From positions 1 through 64,000 of the forward strand of contig NZ_BAUA01000008.1 of the NCBI RefSeq assembly GCF_000710915.1: 64,000 nt of DNA, in the 5' to 3' direction. This stretch comes from Nocardia brasiliensis IFM 10847 (GTDB taxonomy: Bacteria > Actinomycetota > Actinomycetes > Mycobacteriales > Mycobacteriaceae). The notes below the pieces were generated by a model. That model saw only the letters and a list, made by a program, of their open reading frames with translations, had not been told where the DNA came from and searched no databases. This document shows positions 24,768-33,466 of this stretch, piece by piece; within the stretch, counting starts at the first letter, position 1; every line of letters begins with the position of its first letter. A program made the translations under genes and the position numbers.

Positions 24768-26033
24768 ATGGACGAGCGCACGCCGGTGATCACCGGACTC
24801 GGGGTGGTGGCGCCCGGCGGAATCGGCAGCAAGGACTTCTGGCAGCTGCTGGTCGACGGCCGCACCGCGACCCGGCCGATCACGCTGTTCGATGCCTCGG
24901 GCTTCCGTTCGCGGATCGCGGCCGAGGTCGATTTCGATCCCGCGGCGCACGGTCTGGACCCGCGCCGCGTTGCGGACCTGGACCGGATGACCCAGTTCGC
25001 GCTGGTCAGCGCCGCGGAGGCGGTCGCGGACAGCGGACTGGAACTCGCCGAATGCGCCGCGGAGACCGCCGTGGTGATCGGCAGCGCGGTGGGGGCGACC
25101 ACCAGCCTGGAACGTGAGTTCGTCGGGATCAGCGGGTCCGGCGCGAGCTGGGTGGTCGATCCCCGGACGCTGTCCCCGCACGGCTACTCCTATCTCGTGC
25201 CGTCGGCGACGGTCGCCGAGGTCGCCCGCGCGGTCGGCGCGGGCGGACCGAGCGCGCTGATCTCGACCGGCTGCACCGCGGGCATCGACGCGGTCGCCCA
25301 TGCCGCGGAACTGATCAGGGAGGGATCGGCGCAGGTCGCGGTGGTCGGCGCGACCGAGGCCCCGATCTCGCCGATCTCGTCCGCGTCGTTCGACGCCATC
25401 CTGGCCACCACCGCCGACGACGCCGATCCCGCCAGCGCCTCGCGGCCGTTCGATCGGCGCCGCAGCGGCTTCGTGCTGGCCGAGGGCGCGGCGATGTTCG
25501 TGCTGGAGACCGCGGGGCGGGCCCGGCGCCGCGGTGCCGAGATCTACTGTGCCCTGCCCGGAGAAGCGCGGCGGGCCAACGCTTTTCATATGACCGGGCT
25601 GCGGCCGGACGGGCTGGAGCTGGCCGGCGCGATCCGCGCGGCGCTCGACCACGCCCGGCTGGACCCGACCGCCGTCGACTATGTGAGCGCGCACGGTTCG
25701 GGCACCCAGCAGAACGATCGGCACGAGACCATGGCGCTCAAGCGCGCGCTCGGACCGCACGCGTACCGGGTGCCGGTCAGCTCGATCAAATCGATGGTGG
25801 GGCATTCGCTCGGCGCCATCGGCTCGATCGAGATCGCGGCCTGCGCTTTGGCTTTGCGGCATCAGGTGGTGCCGCCGACGGCGAATCTGGCCGAGCCGGA
25901 CCCGTTCTGCGACCTGGACTATGTGCCGCGCACCGCCCGCGACGTGCGGCTGCGCTCGGTGCTCACCGTCGGCAGCGGTTTCGGCGGCTTCCAGTCCGCG
26001 ATGGTGCTGTCGGATGTGGGGGCGCTGGCATGA
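24768..26033 (+). CDS. Type II PKS ketosynthase alpha subunit
   Basis: A 421-residue KS-alpha starting at ATG 24768. The catalytic triad is intact: nucleophile in STGCTAGIDAV (Cys near 169), His in HGSGTQQND near 308 and His in KSMVGHSLGAIGS near 346. Thiolase fold ends are VITGLGVVAPGG at the N-terminus and LTVGSGFGGFQSA at the C-terminus. With KS-beta and the ACP it forms the minimal PKS that builds the poly-beta-keto chain from malonyl units. Its stop overlaps the KS-beta ATG (26030). No malonyl-CoA:ACP transacylase, phosphopantetheinyl transferase or priming KSIII is encoded here; the first two normally come from fatty acid synthesis. Confidence 0.97.
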   Translation: MDERTPVITGLGVVAPGGIGSKDFWQLLVDGRTATRPITLFDASGFRSRIAAEVDFDPAAHGLDPRRVADLDRMTQFALVSAAEAVADSGLELAECAAETAVVIGSAVGATTSLEREFVGISGSGASWVVDPRTLSPHGYSYLVPSATVAEVARAVGAGGPSALISTGCTAGIDAVAHAAELIREGSAQVAVVGATEAPISPISSASFDAILATTADDADPASASRPFDRRRSGFVLAEGAAMFVLETAGRARRRGAEIYCALPGEARRANAFHMTGLRPDGLELAGAIRAALDHARLDPTAVDYVSAHGSGTQQNDRHETMALKRALGPHAYRVPVSSIKSMVGHSLGAIGSIEIAACALALRHQVVPPTANLAEPDPFCDLDYVPRTARDVRLRSVLTVGSGFGGFQSAMVLSDVGALA

Positions 26034-27268
26034 ACGTCGAACTGGCCGTTGCGCGCCCGCGTACCGCCGACGCGGTGGTGACCGGGATCGGTGTCATCGC
26101 ACCGACCGGGATCGGCGCGGACGCGCACTGGCAGGCCTGCTTGGCGGGCGCCAGCGGGATTCAGGTCAGCACGCAGTATCGCGACGCGGGCTACTCGAGC
26201 GTGCTGCATGCGCCGGTCGCCGAATTCGTTGCCAAGCAGCATATTCCGCGCCGTCTGTCGGTGCAGACCGACCGCTGGACCGGCTTCGGGCTCGCCGCCA
26301 CGGCGGCGGCGCTCGCCGACGCCGGTATCGAACCGGCCGCGACGGCGGGCGAATCCGTCGGCGTCGTCACCGGGAGTTCCTCCGGCGGCAACGAATTCGG
26401 TCAGCGCGAGATCGCGCGCCTGTGGACCGGCGGGCCCGCCGAGGTGAGCGCGTACCAGTCGATCGCCTGGTTCTACGCGGCGACCACGGGTCAGATCTCG
26501 ATCCGCAACGGTGCGAAGGGACCGTGTTCGGTCGTGGTGACCGAGCAGGCGGCCGGACTGGACGCGCTCGGGCAGGCCCGCCGGGAGTTGCGCCGCGGCA
26601 CCGGGCTGATGCTCGCGGGCGGCACCGAGGCGCCGCTGTCCCCCTACGCCTACTCGTGCCAGCTCGCGAGTGGATTGCTCAGTACGGCAACCGATCCCGA
26701 GCGGGGCTATCTGCCTTTCGATGCGGCGGCCGCGGGCTACGTCCCCGGTGAAGGCGGCGCGATGTTCACCGTGGAGCCCGCCGCCGCGGCGGCCGCGCGC
26801 GGCGCGACAGGCTACGGCCGGATCGCCGGTTACGCCGCCGCCTTCGACGCGACGCCCGCGACCGGCACCGGACTGCATCGAGTGCTGGTGCGCGCCATGG
26901 CCGATGCCGGTTGTGCGCCGGACGAGGTGGACGTGGTGTTCGCCGATGCGATGGCCGTGCCGGAATTGGACGCGGCCGAGGCGGCGGTGCTCACCGCGGT
27001 GTTCGGCCGGCGTGCGGTGCCGGTGACCGCGCCCAAAACCCTGACCGGGCGGCTGTACGCGGGCGGTTCGGCGCTCGATGTGGCGACCGCACTGCTCGCC
27101 CTGCGGCATCAGACGATCCCGCCGACGCCGGGTGCGATCCGTTCGGCCTACCCCGAGCTGGACCTGGTGGTGGACGGACCACGGTCGCGCCCGCTGCGGC
27201 ACGCGGTGGTGCTCGCCCGCGGCCACGGCGGCTTCGCCGCGGCACTCGTGCTGGCCGGGCCGTCATGA
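26030..27268 (+). CDS. Type II PKS chain-length factor (KS-beta)
   Basis: A 412-residue KS homologue in which the active-site Cys is replaced by Gln (VVVTEQAAGLDAL, Gln near 174), the hallmark of chain-length factors. The KS His motifs are also degenerate. ATG 26030 overlaps the KS-alpha stop; the two subunits form a heterodimer whose interface tunnel, lined mainly by this subunit, sets chain length and partly provides malonyl-ACP decarboxylation. The cyclase set around it suggests a long chain (dodecaketide class), but gating residues cannot be assigned without alignment. A C-terminal GHGGFAAALVLAG closes the fold. Confidence 0.96.
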   Translation: MNVELAVARPRTADAVVTGIGVIAPTGIGADAHWQACLAGASGIQVSTQYRDAGYSSVLHAPVAEFVAKQHIPRRLSVQTDRWTGFGLAATAAALADAGIEPAATAGESVGVVTGSSSGGNEFGQREIARLWTGGPAEVSAYQSIAWFYAATTGQISIRNGAKGPCSVVVTEQAAGLDALGQARRELRRGTGLMLAGGTEAPLSPYAYSCQLASGLLSTATDPERGYLPFDAAAAGYVPGEGGAMFTVEPAAAAAARGATGYGRIAGYAAAFDATPATGTGLHRVLVRAMADAGCAPDEVDVVFADAMAVPELDAAEAAVLTAVFGRRAVPVTAPKTLTGRLYAGGSALDVATALLALRHQTIPPTPGAIRSAYPELDLVVDGPRSRPLRHAVVLARGHGGFAAALVLAGPS

Positions 27269-27318
27269 ACGGCACGGCCGCAACATATCTCGTTGCACAG
27301 CTAACAGGAGGGACGACG

Positions 27319-27597
27319 ATGGCAGAGTTCACGATCGACGATCTGAGACCGATTCTGGTCCAGGCCTTCGGCGAACTGGACGAGGAGTTCGACACCACCG
27401 GCGACATCGCGGATGTCGAGTTCGAAGAACTCGGCCTGGATTCGCTGGCGCTGATCGAAACCCAGGCGCTGATCCGGCGCCGGTTCGGGGTGCGGCTGGA
27501 GGACGGCCAGGTCGTCGGCACCAGCACCCCGGCGGAACTGGTGGCGGCGGTCAACGCCCAGCTCGCCGCCGAACTCGTCCCGGTGCGGCCGCAATGA
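27319..27597 (+). CDS. Acyl carrier protein of the type II PKS
   Basis: A 92-residue ACP. ATG 27319 is chosen over an upstream in-frame ATG at 27265 because AGGAGGGA lies at 27306-27313. The phosphopantetheine attachment site is LGLDSLALIE (Ser near 42), followed by the usual helix III region RRRFGVRLED and a long C-terminal helix. Acidic helix II is as expected for docking to KS/CLF and cyclases. It carries the growing polyketide through elongation, ketoreduction and the first cyclisations. Its stop overlaps the ATG of the SRPBCC cyclase. Confidence 0.95.
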   Translation: MAEFTIDDLRPILVQAFGELDEEFDTTGDIADVEFEELGLDSLALIETQALIRRRFGVRLEDGQVVGTSTPAELVAAVNAQLAAELVPVRPQ

Positions 27598-28109
27598 GCA
27601 CCGACGGCGTCGAGATCGGCGCGGTCTTCGCGGACGCGGCCACCGGCGGCGTGGTCACCGAGAACGCGGTGGTCATCAACGCGCCGCTGGAGCTGGTCTG
27701 GGCCGACACCAACGACGTGTCCGCGTGGCCCGGACTGTTCAGCGAGTACGCGGCGGTCGAAATACTGGAACAGCGACCGGATTACGTGCGCTTCCGGCTG
27801 ACCATGCACCCGGATCCGAACGGCGCGGTCTGGAGCTGGGTCTCCGAACGACTGCTCGACGCCGACGGCGGTGTGGTACATGCCAGGCGGGTGGAGACCG
27901 GGCCGTTCGAATTCATGTACCTGCGTTGGGAATACACGCCGGACGCGGAGGGGGTGCGGATGCGCTGGAGCCAGCGCTTCCGCCTGAAGCCGACCGCGCC
28001 GATCAGCGACGAGCAGATGGCCGAACGGATCAACGTCAACTCGCCGCGGGAGATGCGCCGGATCAAGCAGATCCTGGAGGCACGCCATACCGCGGGCGGC
28101 GCGGGCTGA
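27594..28109 (+). CDS. SRPBCC aromatase/cyclase (single domain, TcmN/PdmD-like)
   Basis: A 171-residue START-fold protein, ATG 27594 overlapping the ACP stop. Pattern: ENAVVINAPLELVWADTNDVSAWPGLFSEYAAVEIL at the N-terminus, YVRFRLTMHPDPNG, ARRVETGPFEFMYLRWEYTP and the long C-terminal helix EMRRIKQILEARH (about 140-165). Single-domain ARO/CYC proteins of the TcmN type fold the first rings by C9-C14 type cyclisation and aromatisation; didomain relatives act in reduced anthracycline-type pathways. Presence of a mono-domain form together with a ketoreductase fits pentangular polyphenol pathways. The next gene starts within its stop codon. Confidence 0.93.
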   Translation: MSTDGVEIGAVFADAATGGVVTENAVVINAPLELVWADTNDVSAWPGLFSEYAAVEILEQRPDYVRFRLTMHPDPNGAVWSWVSERLLDADGGVVHARRVETGPFEFMYLRWEYTPDAEGVRMRWSQRFRLKPTAPISDEQMAERINVNSPREMRRIKQILEARHTAGGAG

Positions 28110-28594
28110 TGTCCGCGTCCACGGGCCCGGCGGGGGCGTTGCTGCTGGCGGCGGGGCTCGCCGCGAACGGGCTGGGGACCGGGATCATGCTCGCCACGGT
28201 GATCGGTGTCGCGCCCTACCAGGGCGTGCAGTCCTACCGGGAGTACGTCAGCGGGGTGCGGTTCATGTGGCCGCGTTTCGATCCGGCCATGCCGCTGCTG
28301 AACATCACCGCGTTGCTGGCGTATCTGGTGCACGCGGTCGTGCTGGACGAGTCCGCCATGGCGCGTTCCGGTTTCGCGATCGCGTCGGCGCTGCTGCTGT
28401 GCACCGTCGGCATCTCCGTGACGAAGAACCTGCCGGTGAATCGCTATGTGGCGGGCCTGGATCCGGCGCATCAACCCGTGGACTGGGCCGACCGCGACCC
28501 GCGCAGGCGCTGGCGGCGCTGGAATGTCGTGCGCACCGGCTCGGCCCTGACCGCTTTCGTCGTCGCGGTGCTGACCACCGCGCTCGCCGGGTGA
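28109..28594 (+). CDS. DUF1772 (anthrone-oxygenase-like) membrane protein, copy 1
   Basis: A 161-residue protein with four predicted membrane helices (about 8-30, 55-75, 85-105, 140-160), starting at ATG 28109, one base into the previous stop. Features of DUF1772 are the N-terminal small-residue helix, a helix carrying NITALLAYLVHA, the TKNLPVNRYVAGL loop (an N-x-P-x-N-type motif before helix 4) and a W-rich RRRWRRWNVVRTGSAL stretch. Fungal members are called anthrone oxygenases, and bacterial ones occur in aromatic polyketide clusters. Likely role: oxidation of an anthrone-like intermediate to a quinone, or assistance to the ABM proteins downstream. A second DUF1772 gene lies at 43951-44406. 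Confidence 0.8.
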   Translation: MSASTGPAGALLLAAGLAANGLGTGIMLATVIGVAPYQGVQSYREYVSGVRFMWPRFDPAMPLLNITALLAYLVHAVVLDESAMARSGFAIASALLLCTVGISVTKNLPVNRYVAGLDPAHQPVDWADRDPRRRWRRWNVVRTGSALTAFVVAVLTTALAG

Positions 28595-28622
28595 AACCGG
28601 CCCGAGTACAAGAGGAGTCGAG

Positions 28623-29354
28623 ATGGGGCAAGCACTGGCGAACAAGACCGCGCTGGTGACCGGTGGCGTGCGCGGTATCGGCGCGTCGATCACCAAGACC
28701 CTGGCCGAGGCCGGGGCGCAGGTCATCGCCTGCTATCACACGCCGGGAGACCACGTCGACGTGCTGGCGAAGGAACTCGCCGCGATCGGCGGCGACCATC
28801 ACCTGATGCTGACCGACGTGACCGACCCCGAGCAGGTGCTCGCGCTGGCGCAGACCTGCCGGGAACGCTACGGCCGGCTCGATGTGGTGGTCAACAACGC
28901 GGGCGCGATCAGCCACGTGCCGTTCGCGGAACTGCCGCTGGCGGAATGGCATCGGGTCCTCGACACCGGCCTGACCGCCGCCTTCCACGTCACCCAGCAG
29001 GTGTTGCCGCTGCTGGATCGCGGTGCGTCGGTGATCAATATCGGCTCCCGCGTCGCCACCGTCGGCATCCCGCTGCGCGCGCACTACACCGCGGCCAAGG
29101 CCGGGCTGATCGGACTGACTCGGTCGCTGGCGAAAGAGCTGGGGCCGCAGGGTATCCGGGTGAACGTGGTGGCGCCCGGCGTCACCGCCACCGAGGTCGA
29201 ACTACCTGCCGAGGTCACCGCGCGCTACGAGGGGATGACCGCGCTGCGCCGGCTCGGCACGACCGACGACATCGCGGCCGTGGTCGCCTTTCTCGCCGGT
29301 GACGGCGCCGCGTACGTCACGGGCGAGACCATTCACGTCGACGGAGGGATCTGA
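28623..29354 (+). CDS. SDR ketoreductase of the type II PKS
   Basis: A 243-residue FabG-like short-chain dehydrogenase starting at ATG 28623 after AGAGGAGTCGAG. NADPH motif TGGVRGIG near 15, NNAG near 89, catalytic Ser in INIGSRVATVG and YTAAK near 154, and a C-terminal TGETIHVDGGI. Ketoreductases of this type in aromatic PKS operons reduce a defined chain carbonyl (C-9 in most, C-19 in the pradimicin pathway). The neighbours argue for the latter, but position cannot be proved from sequence. Its stop overlaps the next ATG at 29354. Confidence 0.93.
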   Translation: MGQALANKTALVTGGVRGIGASITKTLAEAGAQVIACYHTPGDHVDVLAKELAAIGGDHHLMLTDVTDPEQVLALAQTCRERYGRLDVVVNNAGAISHVPFAELPLAEWHRVLDTGLTAAFHVTQQVLPLLDRGASVINIGSRVATVGIPLRAHYTAAKAGLIGLTRSLAKELGPQGIRVNVVAPGVTATEVELPAEVTARYEGMTALRRLGTTDDIAAVVAFLAGDGAAYVTGETIHVDGGI

Positions 29355-29704
29355 TGACCGACACGATCGCGGGCACGGTGTTCCGGGTGATGCTGCGCAT
29401 GGAGGTGATCCCCGGGCAGGAGGCCGCGTTCGAGCAGGCTTGGCTCGACGGCGCCTCGATCATCACCGATCAACCGGCCAACCTGGGGCAGTGGCTGTCC
29501 CGCAGCACCGAGGAGGCGGCGGTGTACTACATCGTCAGCGACTGGGTGGACGAGGCATCGTTCCGGGTCTACGAGCGCAGCGAACAGCATCTGCACCACC
29601 GCGCCCGGCTGCACCCGTACCGCAGCAAGGGTTCCATGGCGGTGGCCACGGTGCTGCACGCCCTGACCGGCGCCGCGTCCGCCCGGCAGGGGACCGCGCC
29701 GTGA
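29354..29704 (+). CDS. Antibiotic-biosynthesis-monooxygenase (ABM) domain protein 1
   Basis: A 116-residue dimeric alpha-beta-barrel protein from ATG 29354. FRVMLRMEVIPGQEAAFEQAWLDGA at the start, then NLGQWLSRSTEEAAVYYIVSDWVDEASFRVYERSEQH, matches the ABM fold used by cofactor-free quinone-forming oxygenases (TcmH, ActVA-Orf6, PdmH-like). It should oxidise an anthrone or phenolic ring to a quinone, or act as a cyclase partner. Followed by a second ABM gene with GTGA overlap; pairs of this sort (PdmH/PdmI) occur in pentangular pathways. Confidence 0.85.
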   Translation: MTDTIAGTVFRVMLRMEVIPGQEAAFEQAWLDGASIITDQPANLGQWLSRSTEEAAVYYIVSDWVDEASFRVYERSEQHLHHRARLHPYRSKGSMAVATVLHALTGAASARQGTAP

Positions 29705-30021
29705 CCGGACACGTTCGAGTGCTGGTGTACCTCACTATCACCGAGGCCGACGCCGCGGCGGTCACCGACGCATACCACCGGATCAGCACCGAATTGGCGG
29801 GCACGCCGGGCTTGCTCGGCAACGAACTGCTGCGCGGCGCGGGCGACAGCGGCGCGGTGCTGAGCGAGTGGGAGTCTTTCGCCGCCTTCCGCAACTGGGA
29901 GCACGGGTTATCGCATCGCGGCGCCACCTCGCCGCTGCGGCCGTATCAGGATGCCTCGCGCGGCAAGGTGTTCGAGGTGTTCGAGGTGGCCGCCGCGCAT
30001 CGAGCACCGGGAGCGGAGTAG
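29701..30021 (+). CDS. ABM-domain protein 2
   Basis: A 106-residue protein starting at GTG 29701 inside the stop of ABM protein 1. It has VRVLVYLTITEADAAAVTDAYHRISTELAGTPGLLGNELLRG, then SGAVLSEWESFAAFRNWEHGLSHRGATSPLRPYQD, the pattern of short ABM proteins. Sequence identity to ABM 1 is low by eye, so the two are probably not a recent duplication. It may work as a heteromer with ABM 1 or on another ring position. The stop is 2 bp before the dikinase-like gene. Confidence 0.82.
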   Translation: MTGHVRVLVYLTITEADAAAVTDAYHRISTELAGTPGLLGNELLRGAGDSGAVLSEWESFAAFRNWEHGLSHRGATSPLRPYQDASRGKVFEVFEVAAAHRAPGAE

Positions 30022-30023
30022 CC

Positions 30024-32465
30024 GTGGCCAACGTCATCGCGTTCGCGCAGCTGGATCTCGGCGACACCGAGCGCGTCGGCCGAAAAGCCGCCGTCCTGGC
30101 CCGGTTACGACGGGCGGGCTATCCGGTGCCGGATGGTTTCGCGATCGAGTGGCAGGCGGCGACGGCGGGGGAGAGCGCCGCGGCGGTGCCCGAACTCGTC
30201 GCGGAGATCGCGACCGCGCTGGCGGAGCTGGACGCGAACGGGGTCGGCGTCGCCGTGCGGTCCTCCGGTATCGAAGAGGATCTCGCGGGCAAATCGTTTG
30301 CGGGACAGTACGAGTCGGTCCTCGGCGTCAAAGGGATCGATGCCGTGCTGGCCGCCGTGGACACCTGCTGGCGCTCGGCGCGCGCACAACGGGTCGCCGT
30401 GTACCGCGGCTCGGCCGACGCCGACGAGCTGACGCCGCGGATGGGCGTGCTGGTGCAGCGCATGGTCGAGGCGCGCGCGGCGGGCGCGGCGTTCAGCGTG
30501 AACCCGGTGACCGGCGATCCGGACGAGGCCGTGGTGAGCGCGGTGTCCGGTCTCGCCGAACAGTTGATGGACGGCTCCGCCGTCGCCGACGAATGGGCCG
30601 TGCGGGACGGGCAGGCCACGTTGCGTTCCGGCACCGGCGCAGCGAGTCTGACCCCCGACGAGGCCGCCGAGATCGCCGCACTGGCCACCAGGGTGGCGGC
30701 CGAATTCGAAGCGCCCCAGGACATCGAATGGGCCCTCGACGAGACCGGTCTGTGGCTCGTGCAGGCGCGGCCGATCACCACGTCGGCCGCGGCGGTCGCA
30801 CCGGTGCCGATTCCGGTGGTGGTGCCCGAGGGGTTCTCGGTGCGCGACGCGCGGGTGAGCGCGCCGTGGACGCCCGTGCAGGAGTCTATCTTCCTGCCGG
30901 TGTTCGCGGCCGCCGCACCCGGTGTGTTCGCCTTCACCACCGGAAACCAATTGTCGGTGCACGCGATCGGCGGCTGGATCTACACCACGACGCCGCCGGA
31001 CACGATGCCCGCGTTGATCGAGCGGCTGGAACGGATCGCGGATGAGCTCGCCGAGGGCGCACCGGAGCAGCTTGTCGCCCAGTGGCATTCGACGCAGCGA
31101 CGCGAGTTCACCGAGCGGATCGCGGCACTGCGCACGGTGTCGTTCACCCTGCCGGAACTGGACGACGCCGCCTTCCGTGCGCATTTCGCGGCGCTACTGG
31201 AGCTGTTCACCGAATTGCACATGGCCTACTTCCGGCTCACCGGCGCGGGCGTCTGCCTCAACGGGCAACTGGGTGTGCTCGCCGGGGAACTGCTCGGCTG
31301 GTCGGCCGCCGAAACCCTGTCCCTGCGTGGCGGGTTGACCGGAGCGCATATGGCGGCGGCGGTGGGGCTCGGTGCCCTCGCCCGGCTGGCCGCCACGAAA
31401 CCCGCTGTGCGCGAGGCGCTCACGGCCGGCACCCGGGAGGCCGCCGCCCGGCTGCCGCAGATCGACACCGAGTTCGCGGCGGCCTTCGCCGACTACGTCC
31501 GCGCGCACGGCCATCGCACCCTCGGATTCGAGCTCGCCGAGCCGACCTTCGCCGAACAGCCCGAGATACTGCTGAACCTGGTGCTCGCACAGATCGACGC
31601 GCCGTTCGACCTCGAGCGCGAACAAGCGGCGTTGCGCGCGCGGATCGACAAGGCGCTGGACACGGCAGCGGCGGGACTCGCCGACGCCTCGGCCGAGCAG
31701 CGTGAGCAGTTCCACCGGGCCGTGGCGGCGGCCGAAGCGGTGGCGCCGGTGCGTGACGAGAAGGTCTATCTAGCGGTGTCCGCGTGGGCTTTGGTCCGCT
31801 ATGCCGTCCTGGACCTGGGCCGAAGGCTGGTCGCGCGCAGCGTGATCGAGCGTGTCGACGACGTTTTCTACTTGGACCACCACGCCGCGCTGACCTCGCT
31901 CACCGAGACCGGCGATCGCACCGCGAGCGTGCGAGACGGACGCGGCAGACACCTGTGGGCGGCCACGCACCCCGGGCCGGAACACTATGGGACACCGCCG
32001 CGGCCGCTGGTGCTCGAACCCGGCATGACGCCGCCCTCGGCGGCCGCGTCCCATGTCATGGACATCGCGACCTGGTCGATGAGCCTGTTCGGCGCGCAAC
32101 GCGGCGACACGGTCGCCGCCGACGGCACGCTGGCCGGTGTCGCCGCTGCCGCGGGAAAGTACCGTGGGCCCGCTCGAATAGTGCTGGGGGCCGCGGACTT
32201 CGGCAAGATTCGCGCCGGCGATGTGCTGGTGTGCCCGGAGACCACCGCCCAGTGGTCGGTGGTGTTCCCCAGCCTCGGCGCATTGATCGCCGACAAAGGC
32301 AGCCTGCTCTCGCATCCGGCGATCATCGCCCGCGAGTACGGCATACCGGCCGTCGTGGCGGCCGCGGGCGCGACCGAGCGGCTGCGGGACGGCCAACTGG
32401 TCGAGGTCGACGGCACCGCCGGGGTGGTGCGGGTGCTCGACGCCGACGGCGGAGTCGTGCGATGA
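30024..32465 (+). CDS. PEP-dikinase-like / rifampin-phosphotransferase-like protein
   Basis: An 813-residue protein from GTG 30024. Three parts are visible, matching PEP synthase and rifampin phosphotransferase (RPH): an ATP-grasp domain (about 1-260) with AVRSSGIEEDLAGKSFAGQYES and QDIEWALDETGLWLVQARPI; a helical middle domain (about 290-690), which in RPH binds the antibiotic; and a C-terminal swivelling phosphohistidine domain with KGSLLSHPAIIAREYGIPAVV (catalytic His near 762). The PEP-binding barrel of true PEP synthase is absent. RPH transfers the beta-phosphate of ATP to a drug hydroxyl. In this PKS operon it may phosphorylate the product for self-protection, or activate a hydroxyl or carboxyl as a biosynthetic step. 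Coupled to the amidohydrolase by ATGA. Confidence 0.85.
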   Translation: MANVIAFAQLDLGDTERVGRKAAVLARLRRAGYPVPDGFAIEWQAATAGESAAAVPELVAEIATALAELDANGVGVAVRSSGIEEDLAGKSFAGQYESVLGVKGIDAVLAAVDTCWRSARAQRVAVYRGSADADELTPRMGVLVQRMVEARAAGAAFSVNPVTGDPDEAVVSAVSGLAEQLMDGSAVADEWAVRDGQATLRSGTGAASLTPDEAAEIAALATRVAAEFEAPQDIEWALDETGLWLVQARPITTSAAAVAPVPIPVVVPEGFSVRDARVSAPWTPVQESIFLPVFAAAAPGVFAFTTGNQLSVHAIGGWIYTTTPPDTMPALIERLERIADELAEGAPEQLVAQWHSTQRREFTERIAALRTVSFTLPELDDAAFRAHFAALLELFTELHMAYFRLTGAGVCLNGQLGVLAGELLGWSAAETLSLRGGLTGAHMAAAVGLGALARLAATKPAVREALTAGTREAAARLPQIDTEFAAAFADYVRAHGHRTLGFELAEPTFAEQPEILLNLVLAQIDAPFDLEREQAALRARIDKALDTAAAGLADASAEQREQFHRAVAAAEAVAPVRDEKVYLAVSAWALVRYAVLDLGRRLVARSVIERVDDVFYLDHHAALTSLTETGDRTASVRDGRGRHLWAATHPGPEHYGTPPRPLVLEPGMTPPSAAASHVMDIATWSMSLFGAQRGDTVAADGTLAGVAAAAGKYRGPARIVLGAADFGKIRAGDVLVCPETTAQWSVVFPSLGALIADKGSLLSHPAIIAREYGIPAVVAAAGATERLRDGQLVEVDGTAGVVRVLDADGGVVR

Positions 32466-33418
32466 CACCGGGTCGCATCGACGTCCACCATCACGCCATC
32501 GTGCCGCGGATCGCCGCGCTGATGCGCCGCATGGGCGCGCCGTTCAAGATTCCGTGGACCCTCGCCGAGACCTTCGAGGTGCTCGCCGAACAACGCATCG
32601 ACTATGCAGTGATCTCCAATCCCATTCCGGTGGAATATCTTCCGGACGCCGAGACCGCGAAGTTCTTCTGCCGGGAAGCCAACGAGGCCGTCGCCGAGTT
32701 CGCCGCCGCGCACCCAGGGCGGTTCGGTCTGCTTGCCGCGCTGCCGATCCCGCACATCGACGCGGCACTGGCCGAGATCGAGTATGCGCGTGAGACGTTG
32801 GGTGCCGACGGGTTCGTGCTGATCCCGCACTCCGGGTCCGACTATCTCGGTGACGCGCTGTTCGAGCCGGTGCTCGCCGAACTCGACCGCCGCGGTGCGG
32901 TGGTCCTGGTACATCCGATGATGCCGCCGGACTCGGCCGGCTCGTCGGTGCCCGCGGTGCTCGCCGATTTCCTGCTCGACACGACGCGGGGCGCGATCGG
33001 GTTGGTGCTCTCGGATGCCCTGGACCGCTATCCGAACATCTCGTTCGTGCTCGCGCACGCGGGCGGCTTCCTGCCGTACGCGGCGTTCCGGGTGGAAGCG
33101 CTGGCGCACGGCTTCTTCGGCGCCGATCCGGTCCGGATCCGCGAACAGCTGGGGCGCTTCTACTACGACACCGCGCTGGCCGGTCCGTCGGCGCTGCCCG
33201 GCCTGTTCGCCACGGTGCCGCCCGACCGGATCCTGTTCGGGACCGACTGGTGCGCCGCACCGCACGCCGCCGTCACCGCCGCGGGCCGCGCGCTCGAAGA
33301 GCAGTACGCGCGGTTGCCCGGCGCGGCGGCAGCCGGGGAGCGGGCCGCCCGGCGGCTGTTCACCGGCTGGGCCGCCAGCGCGGCTCCGAGTCCGGATCCA
33401 GTGATGTCCGAACAGTAG
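32462..33418 (+). CDS. Amidohydrolase-2 family (ACMSD-like) decarboxylase or hydrolase
   Basis: A 318-residue metal-dependent TIM barrel, ATG 32462 overlapping the dikinase stop. Metal ligands: IDVHHHA at residues 6-12 (HxH), VLVHPMM near 150, LAHAGGFLPY near 198 and the Asp in FGTDW near 259. ACMSD-type members are non-oxidative Zn-dependent decarboxylases of aromatic or unsaturated acids. In an aromatic polyketide pathway it could remove the terminal carboxylate of the folded chain; hydrolysis or hydration is an alternative. It follows the phosphotransferase-like gene and precedes the FAD monooxygenase by 48 bp. Confidence 0.85.
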   Translation: MTPGRIDVHHHAIVPRIAALMRRMGAPFKIPWTLAETFEVLAEQRIDYAVISNPIPVEYLPDAETAKFFCREANEAVAEFAAAHPGRFGLLAALPIPHIDAALAEIEYARETLGADGFVLIPHSGSDYLGDALFEPVLAELDRRGAVVLVHPMMPPDSAGSSVPAVLADFLLDTTRGAIGLVLSDALDRYPNISFVLAHAGGFLPYAAFRVEALAHGFFGADPVRIREQLGRFYYDTALAGPSALPGLFATVPPDRILFGTDWCAAPHAAVTAAGRALEEQYARLPGAAAAGERAARRLFTGWAASAAPSPDPVMSEQ

Positions 33419-33466
33419 CGGGCACCGTATGACCATGTCCGGCCGAGCGAAGGGAACTGGAAGCTG

